Position numbers and translations under genes: made by a program
Assembly (NCBI GenBank): GCA_033807695.1
Contig: CM066302.1
Location: 1,240,001 to 1,304,000 of the forward strand
From: Daedaleopsis sinensis
Taxonomy: Eukaryota > Basidiomycota > Agaricomycetes > Polyporales > Polyporaceae
Length of the DNA stretch: 64,000 bases
Direction of reading: 5' to 3'
Notes under the pieces: generated by a model
Database searches by the model: none
What the model saw: only the letters and a program-made list of their open reading frames with translations
What the model was told of the DNA's origin: nothing
In this document: one piece after another, positions 48,080 through 58,851 of the stretch
Layout: each line of letters starts with the position of its first letter
Position numbering within the stretch: the stretch's first letter is position 1

Positions 48080-48725
48080 CTACGGAACGACCTGCTCCGT
48101 GAAGATCCCATTCGACGGGTCGTAGATAAGCAGCTCATGCGCCGGTGTTAGTATGCCGGTGTGCGTCTGTCAGAAGTTAGAACTGATCAATATAGTACGC
48201 ACCGAGGACACCCATTATAGTCAGCACCGGAATGATCATAACCCAACGGTTGCGCCCCCAGATGATCCATGCACGGTATGCCTGCGAGGGTGCCTGCTTG
48301 AACGATCGCGACGTATGCTACATAGAATATGTCGAGTTCGAGGATAACCACTCTCGCTACCTGGGCGCGCTCTCGGTTGTCAATGAGGAACGTCGTCGCG
48401 GCGTCGCCTCTCCCATACTTGACAACTGCAGTAATCAGCCGCTGGGCGGTAGAACCTAGATGTTAGAAACCACATGTCAATGCGCCCTCCTGGATTGGCG
48501 GGAAGAGTTACTCACGATCGCGCACTGGCAGCTGAGCAAGGGCGACTTCAGGAGCTCCCAGATCCGCTGCGCCCATCGTCGGAATATGGACGCGGCTTTC
48601 TCGGGCGGTGCGTGGTGGTGACGCAGCAAACGCAGGAGGGCGGCCAGAGAGAGCGGGAAGAAGCGGCAAAAGAGCGTGCACTCGACGAAGCCCCCGATGA
48701 GGTTTGCCGTGACAACGTCGACCAT
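48080..48725 (-). pseudogene. Truncated multi-pass membrane protein gene, probably a pseudogene
   Basis: The likely start is MVDVVTANLIGGFVECTLF at 48725. A later exon (about 48190-48310) reads AYRAWIIWGRNRWVMIIPV, a hallmark helix of a seven-span membrane family that is very common in Agaricomycetes. The next exon reads HELLIYDPSNGIFTEQVVP and then hits TAG at 48080-48082. In intact relatives the frame continues past this point with about 150 residues containing the NxxxTxLIAxRxW and IESxxLY helices. Here no continuation in any frame was found. The middle exons are also poorly matched. It abuts tRNA-Ala copy 2. It is probably a decayed copy, though a short functional protein cannot be excluded. 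Confidence 0.5.
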
Positions 48726-49882
48726 CGTTCGGTGAATGCGGGATCGAGCGAGCGGAAAGTCCAGGAGAGGATGCGGGGGCGGGGTAGCGGGGACGTGCTG
48801 TACGCAGTATACTTACTATCGATGTAGTCCTCGCAGGATTCAACGGGGTTAAAAATATTGTTGAGTGTCCTGGGAGCCGGAGACAAGTAATCCACGAAAG
48901 CTTGGGATGTGTCTTCTGTGGGCTCTAGGCAGAGAGCGGGGGAAATAACCTGAGACATGAGCGACGAGACTCACTGCACCAGGAGACAGGATTGCTGCTG
49001 TGTTCGTCGAAGTGCTCTATGACATCGGCGCCGGTGACCGATCACGATGCAGACCGGCAGCCTATGCAGCTCGAGGCTCGGAGCATATGTACTCTTCTTC
49101 ATGTGAACGACACCGCGCAATGTCACTCGAGCCCATGTTTACGGCTCACCTCTTGTGTACCCATATGAAGATTGTTTCTCTTCTCAACTATTACCAGTTA
49201 ATCGCGACGCTTCAGCGGATAAAGACCTGCGAGTGACTGTGTACTAGGTCACGATCAGCGTCCCTCGCATGGTCTTGCTACTCGCCGGCGGTCATGAAAG
49301 TTCCGCTAGATCGGAACGAACGTCTTCAAGTTGAAGAGTCGGATCCTGTACACGCTGATATATGTTCTTGTGCCTAGGCACAGAAGAACTGCAGCTCTTG
49401 TTATCTCAATGGGATGATGCAGGATGATGCGCACTTGTGTTACCGCTGTCAATGTGCCAGTGATCCCAAAAGATTTTGGCAAGATTTTGGGGTCGATGAG
49501 ATGTTCTTGAAGATGAGTGTGACAGGTACCTTCGCGGGGCCCAAGTGAAAAGCTTTTCCTACGCGGTGCGGGATGGAAGTCCACCCTCGTCAATGGATAA
49601 TGTTCTTCATGATCCTGGAGTCCGAGTATTCGAGTTTCAGTCGCTCAAGAGGAGGCGGGAGAAAGATCGAAACAGGCAATTCCCGCCGCTGCCTGGCAGT
49701 GCATGCGTGACCGGGGCGGCCGGCCCGCCAAGTCGTCACTCGGCCTACTACTCCCAAATAGGGCGCGGGGAGTTTGAACGCCGACCCCTATACGAGTCCG
49801 ATTCTGGGGACCTAGGACCCATCCCCAATCACTCTCTTAAGTACCTCCTCCAGCTTTCACCAGACAGACAACGAGCACCGAA
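48726..49882. other. Intergenic region before hydrolase copy 1
   Basis: About 1.15 kb. An open frame on the minus strand at 48792-48958 (MSQVISPALCLEPTEDTSQA) ends in a GTAAGT donor and could be an upstream exon of the truncated membrane gene. Otherwise nothing recognisable was seen. Confidence 0.4.
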
Positions 49883-51538
49883 ATGGCAACACCGACTACA
49901 CCGACTACGACCGCCGAACCCGCATACACCGAGGCGTGGCTCCCCGGGCCCGGGCCCGACCACACGCAGTTCTACACGCGCACGTACCCCGCACCCGCCT
50001 CGGGGCCGCACGCCGTCCTCGTCTTCGTGCACGGCTTCGCGGAGCACGTCGGGCGGTACGCGTGGGCGCACGGCGCGTGTGCCGCGCGCGGGGTCGCCGT
50101 GTTCGCGTTCGACGGGCGCGGGTTCGGGCGCACCGCGCTCGACACTCCCAACCCCACGGACAGGGCGAAGGGGAAGGGGGGCGCGTACGGGAAGACGAGC
50201 TGGGCGCAGCAGTTTGCGGACGTGGAGCATTGGGTGAGGTATGTGAGGGGGGTGTATCCGGGGCTGCCGGTGTTCCTCATGGGACAGTCTATGGTGCGTG
50301 TTCCCTGAGATGGGCTTTTCGGGCCTCGAGGGCAGAGGGGCATCGCACGCGGACACTCAGGCTCATACTGACGGACGTGGGCAGGGCGGGGGCGTGGTGC
50401 TCGGGTTCGGCACGCGCACGTCTGCGCCGCCCGCGAAGGAGACGGTGTCGATGCTCTCGGGGGTCATCGCGGCGAGCCCGCTCGTGCTGCAGACGACGCC
50501 CGCGCCGAAGGTCATGCGCTACGTCGGGGGCAAGATGAGCGCGCTGCTTCCGGGCTTCCTCATCGACGCGCCCATTCCGCTCGAGGTGCGTCTCAGTAGG
50601 GCTTCGCCGTAGCGCGTTTATTGACCGTCTGGTTCTCGTCTTACGCCCGCCCTCGCCTCGCCTTGCCGCGGCTTCCGTGGTATGGGTCTGTTCTGGGGGA
50701 TATGACGTTTCATCGCGCGAATAGGACCTCTCGCATGACCCCGTCTCGAACCACGCGAACGCGGAGGACCCATGGATCATACAGAAGGGCTCGCTGAAGG
50801 GGCTCCATGACATGCTAAGCGGGGTACGTCCGGGCTTGCTTCCATGACTGTGCCGGTCATCGTTTAGCAGTGCGGTCGGTGCTCACGCGCTCACGGGTGC
50901 TCTGACAGGGCGAACAACTGCTGTGGAACGACTACAAGCATTGGCCCGCGGACCTCCCAGTGAGTCTCACGTCATGTATGCGTTCTCGACGGTGGACTTA
51001 TGTGGCTTGTAGCTTCTTATGGTTCATGGCACCGAGGACAAGGTAAGTACATATTGGGTCTGACCTTCTTCGTCTTCCGAGTCGTTCGTTTCACCGCATC
51101 CGATATGACACTCTGTCGTTGGGCCTGGAGATTGTTTGAGCTCCACGGCGACCGGCTCTCATCTGAGCTATGTCCGGATGATACAGAGCTCCATATATCC
51201 AACGCCAAGGGGCGCATCTTGTTTGGACCTCTGATTCATTAGAGACGATCGGCTGTTGTAGTTCTTGTGTGCGAGTCCTGACTGCTGGGGTGCAGGTCAC
51301 GTCGTTCAAGGCGTCGCAGGAGTTTTTCGACAAGGTCGCGGCATCGGACAAGGAGTTCAGGCCGTTCGAGGTGCGTGAGCAGCACGGTGGACGAGCAGAG
51401 CTGACTGGGACACAGGGGGGCTACCACGAGCTTGTGCACGAGCCAGAGGGGGTGAGGGAGCAGTTTGTGGAGGAGTGTGTGTCGTGGATAGTGAAACGGG
51501 CCGGGCGGGAGAGGCCAGTTTCGGCGTCGAAGCTGTGA
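49883..51538 (+). CDS. Monoacylglycerol-lipase-like alpha/beta hydrolase (serine hydrolase), copy 1
   Basis: The start region reads AYTEAWLPGPGPDHTQFYTR. VLVFVHGFAEHVGRYAWAH contains the HG oxyanion block, then VAVFAFDGRGFGRTA. The nucleophile motif is FLMGQSMGGG, with the Ser in GxSxG joined over an intron at about 50294. The acid is in LLMVHGTEDKVTS and the His in GGYHELVHEPEG. All triad residues are therefore present. These enzymes hydrolyse monoacylglycerols or related esters on membranes and lipid droplets. The segment LLMVHGTEDK sits on its own 30-nt exon. The gene has an inverted paralogue at 58852-60221 with the same exon plan. The stop is TGA at 51536-51538. Confidence 0.92.
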
Positions 51539-51920
51539 TACGGAACGGATTAGGCGGGGAGGGCAGGCTAACCGGGGTCGGCAGGTGGTCCGTGCGGTCG
51601 CGTGGGTGATCTGGCGGAGACGCGCGGAGGAGGATGAAGCGTGGTCGTAGTTAGTACTTGATCGTTGTTTCTTGCCCCCGTCCGCGTTTGTGCAACCCAT
51701 TTCGCAGTCTGTTCGTTCTTTGCGCGGCTTGGGCAGCTCTCTTCCGTTCGCAAGAGCTTTTTAACCTCCCTCCACACCGCTCGCACTCGCTCCCTTTTCG
51801 TGCGTGTCTTTTCTTGCCCCCACACTCCTTTGCCAGTCCACGACGCACCGCCCGCCCTTCGCTCTCTGACATCCCTTCTCTCCTTTCTCCTACCGTACAT
51901 CTCCTATCCTCTCTCTCCCG
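51539..51920. other. Intergenic and promoter region of the Nrd1-like gene
   Basis: From about 51770 to 51915 the plus strand is strongly C/T-rich, running up to the ATG at 51921. Such tracts are typical fungal core-promoter and transcription-start features. No other feature was seen. Confidence 0.5.
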
Positions 51921-54541
51921 ATGGACGACCAGGCCGCGTTCGCATCCCAGTACCAACAACAGTACTCCGCATTTGAGATCGATATGATGAAGGTCAGCTC
52001 CTTCTCCCTCTTGCAGCCCCTACGCAGCCCTGGGTTCACACCCTTTCCTTCGCCAGCAGAGGTCCATGGAAAGCGTCGGAGGCCCCGACGCGAAAAAGGC
52101 ACGCTGGTCCCCCACCTCCTTCGCTGCCAACGGCGCAAACGGCCTCGCCGCGAACGCCAGCGCAGCAGCTAATCGCGACGCGTTCGCAAACTACGGCTAC
52201 GGGCCCCAGGCGAGCATCTCCCAGAACGGCTTCAACAACTCGTCCCCCTCCAACGGCTTCAACGGCAACCACCTCTACTCTACCCCGACCCTCAGCCTGA
52301 ACACCGCCGTCGCGAGCAACGGGATGCCGTCGCAGATGAGCCCCAACACCGCCGGCCCGTACACGCCCCAGAACCAGCAGCCCCCCTCCGCCACGCCCAA
52401 CAGCGCGAACCCGTACAACTTCAACGGCTACAACATGCTCGGCATGGGGCTCCCGCAGATGGGTGTCCTCGGTGGATTCGCGTACGGCGGTCAGATGGCG
52501 GCGAACTTTGCTCAGGTGAGTTGCGCGCCGCGTTCGTTCATGTTCTCCTTATCTCTGCCTTCGCCATCGTTCGCAATGCCTCGTGAAGCTGCCCCTGTCC
52601 TATCTTGCTTTGCTTTTCCCTCGCACTCCAGGCGTGCTCGCGTGGCAGTTGGCATGGGCCTTCGCGTCCGTCAACATCTCCGCTTCGCGCGCTGGCAACG
52701 GCGACGGAACCTTTGGAATTCCGCCCCACCGATTCTGTTACGTAAATGATACACAGTCGTGGGCTGTGGCTAGGAGACGCGAGATACACGCTTGTCGGCT
52801 CGCCTTCCTTGATCCACGTTGCACTGGGCGGGTCTTACTGTTATAACGCCCCTTCAAGCGATCCCATTCAGTCGCGAAACCGAGCTGTTGATGTGGATAC
52901 TAACCTCTTCCTGCAGCAGAGCCTGAACCAGCAGCGGCTGCCTTCACTCACCATCCCGTCCCCTGTTGCGTCGCCGTACTCTCCCGCCGCGCTGACCGCC
53001 GCGCTCTCGGCCCAGAACAACACGACTGCTCGCACCGTTTACGTCGGCAACCTCCCGGCGACCGCATCCGTGGATGAGCTCCTTAACCTCGTTCACTTCG
53101 GGCCCCTGGAGTCTATCCGCGTTCTTCCGGAGAAGTCATGTGTCTTCCTCTCCTTCCTGGACGGTCCCACCGCGGCCGCCTTCCACGCCGACGCGCTTAT
53201 TAAGAAGCTTTCGCTTCACGGTCAGGAGTTGAAGATCGGCTGGGGCAAGCCCTCGCCCGTTCCCAGCCAGGTGGCACTAGCGATCCAGCAGAGCAACGCG
53301 AGCCGCAACGTGTACCTCGGCGGCCTGGAGGAGACGACGACGGAGGAGCAGCTCCGGGACGACCTGAGCCGGTTCGGCCTCATCGACCAGGTGAAGATCG
53401 TGCGCGACAAGAACATCGGCTTCGTACACTTCCTCAGCATCTCGACCGCGACCAAGGTCGTCAACACGCTCCCCACGGAGCCCGCGTGGGCCGGGAAGCG
53501 CGTGAACTACGGCAAGGACCGGTGCGCGTACATCCCCAAGTCGCAGCAGGCGGCGGCGCAGGCCGCGCAGGCAGCGGCCGCGCAGTCGCTCGTCGCGCAA
53601 TCCGCGGCGCTCTCCCCCCTCGCTGGCAACAACCCCTTTGCGTCGCCTCTGACACCGTACATGCCCTTCTCGCCCGACGCGCTCTCGACGCTCGCGGGGG
53701 GACAGGGCCTGAACCGGACGGTGTACCTCGGGAACATCCACCCGGAGACGACCACGGAGGACCTGTGCAACGCGATCCGCGGTGGCGTGCTGCAGAGCCT
53801 GCGGTACATGCAGGACAAGCACATCGCTGTACGTATCATATCATATGCCCGTGTCTCCCAGCGCTCTCGATCACGGCTGACGCGCATGTGCAGTTTGTGA
53901 CGTTCGTCGACCCCGCGGCGTCGCTCACGTTCTTCCAGGTCGCGTCGTACCAGGGCCTGACGCTGAACAACCGCCGGCTGAAGATCGGCTGGGGCAAGAA
54001 CTCGGGCCCGCTCCCGCCCGCGCTCGCGCTCGCGGTGCACTCGGGCGCGACGCGCAACGTGTACGTGGGCAACATCGAGGATTTCGACACGTTCACGGAG
54101 GAGAAGCTCAAGCGCGACTTCGGCGAGTACGGCGAGATCGAGCTCGTGAACTTCCTCAAGGAGAAGTGCGTCGCCCCGTCTGTTTCCGCACGTGTGCCCT
54201 AACCGCTAATGTCTGACTGCGTGCAGGAACTGCGCGTTCGTGAACTTCACGAACATCGCGAACGCGATCAAGGCGATCGACGGCGTGAAGAGCAAGCCCG
54301 ACTACGCGACGCTGCGCATCGCGCACGGCAAGGACCGCTGCGCGAACCCGCCGCGCTCGGGGCCGCAGGGCGGGTCTGGGGGCCGGCGCGGCGGCGGCGC
54401 GTCGCAGCCGCCGAGCGCCATCGAGCCCCCCGAGGGCGAGAACGCGCTCAAGGGCTCGCCCGTGCACGAGGACGGCATCAAGGAGGAGCCGAGCGAGGGC
54501 GCGGACGTGCCGTCGGGGGAGGTCGTCGAGGCGGCTGCCTG
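51921..54541 (+). CDS. nrd1: RNA-binding protein with four RRM domains, Nrd1-like
   Basis: The N-terminus [20 protein letters not shown] and an Asn/Ser/Pro/Gln-rich low-complexity region (about 52080-52515) precede four RRMs. RRM1 has [23 protein letters not shown]2 [23 protein letters not shown]3 [20 protein letters not shown], and RRM4 [20 protein letters not shown]. Linkers carry [13 protein letters not shown] and [20 protein letters not shown], as in fission yeast Nrd1 and budding yeast relatives. These bind AU-containing mRNAs and control differentiation and cytokinesis genes. The C-terminus is Arg/Gly- then Glu-rich and ends EVVEAAA with TGA at 54539-54541. The intron at about 52516-52917, some 400 bp, is much longer than the norm here; alternative splicing or an unrecognised exon is possible. 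Confidence 0.9.
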
Positions 54542-55735
54542 AGCGCTGAGCGCGGGACACGACATGTGAAACACAGACAGAGACACGACACTGAACACAC
54601 CCCGTACGCCATACCATACCCTGCGCACACTGTATCACCCGCGTGGCTGCTTGGATACCCCCCCTCCCCCGCATCGTCTGTAATTCGTGCGCTCGCGGCT
54701 CGCTCGCGCCTCTCCGCTCCCCTGCGACTGTACTCCTCGACTTGACCACCCCGCCACAACGCTCTGGGCAACGTTGGCGCTCGCGCGTGCGAGGCGACCT
54801 TGTGGGCGCGACGGCGTGCGGGGCCAACGTTGTTCCGGCCTTGGGCTGTTGGTTGCTCGCTCTTTATACACTTGGCTTTCGCCCGCGCCCCGTCGTTCCC
54901 GTTCCGTTTCGTCGCCCATACTGTCTCTACCCAACCCGCGCCCCAAACTCTTTCGTCTTCTCCTTCATTTCGTTTCTTTCTCTTTTCCTTTTACTTTGAA
55001 AACCCTTTGCATTTCATTTCCTTTTCTTTTCCTTCCTTTCTTTTCCTGCCCTGCCCTGCCCTGCTGCCTTCGTTCCGTTTCTGTTAAACTAGTCTGGTGT
55101 CCGCGCCGCTCTTTGCCCCGGTACCTCTACCATATATGCACATCCTCCTCCTTCTCCTCCCTGTCCCCGTCTGAAGCAACGCGACCCGTCGCATCAATCC
55201 CCATCCCCAGTCTCCCCCCGTCTCCTCTCTGATTCTGATTCTGATACCGGTACGATACTCTCCTCTGGCTGTAGTGCGATGCGATCGATGCGATGCGGGT
55301 GCTAGCGATGCGGTAATTTTGCGTGTATCTCACACATTGTCCCTACCGAAGTAGCAATGGAGTTTCCTTTCCTCTCTCCCTCTCCCTTTCCCCCTCTCCC
55401 TCTCTCTCTGTCTTGGTGTGTCCGTCATCAAGACTGCTCTGCAACCATCATCTGCATCGTACGTTGATGGTTGATTGTGATTTGTGCTTGCCCCGGTGGT
55501 GCTGATGGTACCTATGTCGCGGCGCATGTGCAGGACATATGGGCTCGTGAGGCTGCGCGCGCCCCTTCAAACGGCCTGCACACAGCTCGGAGTTTGATCG
55601 ACGTCTGAAGAGGACGGTACGTATATTGTATACACGAGGTCGAAGTCCGTGACAGAGTCCGCAATGAGAACATCTCTCGCCGTACAACATCACAAGTACA
55701 ATCCAGTGGTGGGTGCGAGACGCCCCCGATGCAGT
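54542..55735. other. Intergenic region with long pyrimidine tracts
   Basis: About 1.2 kb between convergent genes. The plus strand is T/C-rich at 54950-55085 (TTTCTTTCTCTTTTCCTTTT and four CCCTG units) and again at 55365-55412 (CTCTCCCTCTCCCTTTCCCC). TCTGAT units recur at 55227-55246 and GATGCG units at 55275-55312. There is no coding frame. Long 3' untranslated regions are the simplest explanation for part of it. Confidence 0.55.
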
Positions 55736-57956
55736 TCAGACATCCTCCAACACTATCCGGGACACCTTGCCCTCGCGCGGATACGGATACTCCGAGCTCT
55801 GCGACGCGGCCATGTACACCATGGTCCGTGACAAACGACGTCGTCAAGGTTGAGGTTGAGGATGGGGTTGAGGTTGCGCGCACACAGGTTATAGCTCAGC
55901 TCAGTCCGGGTAGAAAGCGGCAGCTGTACGCGGGGCGACTCACCGACTGCGAGCTCCCCTCTTTCGAATTCGCTGGCACGCTGCCGTCCATGCGGACCAT
56001 CGTGATCGGCTGCCCGCGCTCGCGGTCCTGCGTCTGGGTCGCGAAGCGGATGCTGCCCCGGGTGCTGTCGTCCCGGGAGAGGATGATGCCCTCGGAGGGG
56101 TCGTTCTCGGTGAGCTCGCGGATGTACCGGCGCATGTTCAGTCTGTGAGGAGTGGGAGGGGGACGATTTTAAGCTCGGCGTGCGCTCCGAGCAGCTCGAG
56201 AAGGGCACTCACGTCGTCAGAAGAGCGTTCGAATACACTGCAGGGCGGGTGGGAGTGCGAGTCAGCGGCGGGGGCTGTGGAGGGGAGGGAACGCGCACGT
56301 TTGGACATGATGAAGGTGAAGAATAGGTCGTAGATCTTGTCTGGGGCGATGAGGTACTGTGGGGGGCATGGATTCGATCAGCGTCGACCTAGGACACCCC
56401 AGTAAGGTTAGGACGCACGATGATCATGTCCGTCAGGTTGCACACACTGGAGTCGGATGGCGAGCTCTATTGATCAGCGTCGTTCGTACATGGGGCGGCG
56501 GCGGGACGGCGGGACGTACGCGCAGAGAGCACCGGTGGTGACCGTGAGGGCTATAAGTTTCGTGATGATGTCGTTGGATCTGCGTGTGCACACTTGAGTC
56601 GATGTCTCTGTAAGCCAGGAAGAGGGGCGGTACGTACCTGCGTACGCCAGTCCGGCTGGAGTACAGGTAGTAGCACAGTGACGCAGAGACTACGCTGTCT
56701 GATACGAAGAAGAGTGCGAGTACGGCTACTCCGTGTGTCTGGCCAGATAGAGTAGTGGAAGTTGTGAGAAGAAAGGTCACGACGTAGGAGGTGTACTCAC
56801 CTTGAGCCCTACGGAGGCTTCTGTGATACTGCGGAAATGGGTGCTGCACACCAATCGGGGTTAGTTGTATGGTTTGGATCGGAACATCAGGGAGTGAGAG
56901 TCATACTCACGATCTGATGCCAAACGCTGTAGACGTTTTAATAGCTCGTCAATTAGTGCCCGTCGCTGCGAGAGTAAGTGACCCTACATATGATCGTTCC
57001 TGTATCAAGACGTCTCTGAGTATGAGGAGCGGATTACTCGGTCGAGTGGACATACCGAAGCTTGCAATAGAAAGTACAATCTACGGAAACATATCAGCTA
57101 GAGGATCGATTTGTGTAGGGCGTGTGCACTTACCGAAACTGCTACCAAGAGCATGTTCGCGCTTACTGAAACGTACGTGAGCATAGGTATAGAGTGTTCA
57201 AGCCGGACACACGTACGCCGCCATAATCGGTACGCGAGGAACCAGTTGAACATGAGCCCTAGAACCCCCTATCAGTGCAAGTCAGTACTAGGAAAGTTCC
57301 AGATCTCATATAGGCTTCTAACTCACGTTCAACCCAATCTCGAACTGATAAATGAGCCTGTCAGTTGCCTACTCGCCTCACAAGGATCGTCTGCCGCTCA
57401 CCGGACCACTCCTGTAGATTAATGCAAACGAGAATGATCAACGACTGATACGGGACAATCGCCATGGTGGTGCATCTCACCATACTACACTCGTGAACAG
57501 CTTGCTTGGGTCCTGGAAGTCAAGCACGATGTATGAATACACTAGATGAAGGACCATCGCTTGATGTAGACTGTCTAAAACACTATATACATGTCAGTAT
57601 AGTTCGCTGGCAACGTGATAGGCCTATGACTCATGACTCACAAAAGCAGTACTACCTATGAATCGGGCCAACAGTCAGTGCCAAATGGCTCCAAGTTTGT
57701 GAGTCGGACAAAAGCGCCTGACTAGTAGTCGTAGCCATCTCCCGTCAGTCTTTGCTCGTGAGGAACGGAAGTAGGAGAACGTCTGCAAGCACGTCAACCC
57801 ATATATCCTGTGAACTCGAAGGCGCAGTCATGATCAGCTCTGCAGCGCCAGGTGATTCACACGACGTGCACTCACATGGAAGAGAATACGGCTCCGAGAA
57901 ACAACACCCCCACGGTGTCGTTCAGCTCGCCCTCGGAGAGACGCAGGGTATCCATG
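55736..57956 (-). CDS. DUF6534-type multi-pass membrane protein
   Basis: The start MDTLRLSEGELNDTVGVLFL at 57956 leads, after an intron, into YGLTCLQTFSYFRSSRAKTD. Further exons give LDSLHQAMVLHLVYSYIVLD, then the DUF6534 core THGVAVLALFFVSDSVVSAS with LCYYLYSSRTGVRRS, a helix pair TKLIALTVTTGALCA, and the C-terminal signature KLYSNALLTTLNMRRYIRE. These are the family's fixed landmarks (LDxxHQAL, D-ASLCYYL, LYSNxLLATLNxR). The family has about seven spans and is greatly expanded in mushroom-forming fungi, with no proven function. The tail is polar (SRDDSTRGSIRFATQTQDRE). A last exon encoding SSEYPYPREGKVSRIVLEDV, ending with TGA at 55736-55738, is inferred from codon bias. Several internal joins are uncertain. 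Confidence 0.75.
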
Positions 57957-58197
57957 TCAATGGCGAAAAGCAGGTCGAAGCGGCCAGAAGAGGACCCGTC
58001 GCAAGAAGGATCTCCGGGCCTTTTATCTGTCCTATTCGTGATTTGTCCTCGTTAAGTCCGACGGTGAAGGTTTGAAATGATCAAGGGCGAAGTTGATGCC
58101 AGGTGGATAACGTCAGAAGGACGCTGGGCTTCGTATTACACTAATTCTCCCACCTGATTGCTCCTGACTGACATACGCTGCTACATTGCGCAGCCGG

Positions 58198-58255
58198 GGC
58201 TCCCCTAGGCAGACGATGTACAGGTCCTATTGAACGGGAGGAGGACAGACCTGTC
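58198..58255 (+). repeat. Dispersed short repeat, third copy
   Basis: CTCCCCTAGGCAGACGATG, then CAGGTCCTATTGAACGGGAG and GGACAGACCTGTC. It matches 27847-27902 (direct) and 28348-28401 (inverted), about 30 kb away. Confidence 0.65.
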
Positions 58256-58572
58256 TAACGGCACGGAGCGATATCGATCTCAACATCGCGACTTGTACAC
58301 GCTGGACAAGTGAATTGGAAACATGGAATCAGAACAATGTGTCTGCGAGGCTGTGTCCGATGATGCAAGTCGCATTACAGTCTGAGTTGGTAGTCCTTTT
58401 GAACAAGCATTATCTGCTAAGAAAATGTGCGGATAGGACCTGTGCTGAAGCTCACGTCAATCAGCGCGTCCTCTGTCGAGCGATGAGCATGGGAGTCGCT
58501 GTAAAAGACATGAGTAACTCGTGACTCGACAGTACTTACCTCAGGCTCTAAGTAGCGGATCCAGCGAGACTC

Positions 58573-58677
58573 ACCCAGGAATTCGTCGAAGACTCGGACG
58601 AGATGACCACTGGCTTGGATCTGACCGAGCACAGCGGGTTCAGGGAGAAGTTCATCGACGAGTGGATGTCCGAGTAG
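58573..58677 (+). pseudogene. Orphan C-terminal coding fragment, no family recognised
   Basis: Thirty-four codons ending in TAG (58675-58677) read TQEFVEDSDEMTTGLDLTEH and SGFREKFIDEWMSE. Nearly all third positions are G or C, unlike the surrounding DNA. No upstream exon or start could be found, and splice-like sites also exist on the opposite strand. It may be the relic 3' end of a lost gene. Confidence 0.3.
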
Positions 58678-58851
58678 TGGATTCTGAGCCAAGCAGTACA
58701 CAGCTACAACATCACGTCTATCGACTCAGCGAATCTGGACCATATTCAGTACAATGCTCACAGATGACGCAGATATTGTGAATAATACCATGCACTATCA
58801 ATACACGACTTGATAATACAGTCGCGGCCGCTCATTCACAACTTGGTCACG

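Larger units (their letters stand above)
57957..58851. other. Region between the DUF6534 gene and hydrolase copy 2
   Basis: This contains the third copy of the dispersed repeat (58198-58255) and an orphan, strongly GC3-biased reading frame end at 58573-58677. Both are listed separately. Nothing else was recognised. Confidence 0.45.

Noticed and set aside
54950..55412. Pyrimidine tracts that might suggest a long polypyrimidine regulatory element or CRISPR-like repeats.
   Set aside because: Simple-sequence tracts without regular repeat-spacer structure, in a eukaryote; best explained as untranslated and promoter sequence.
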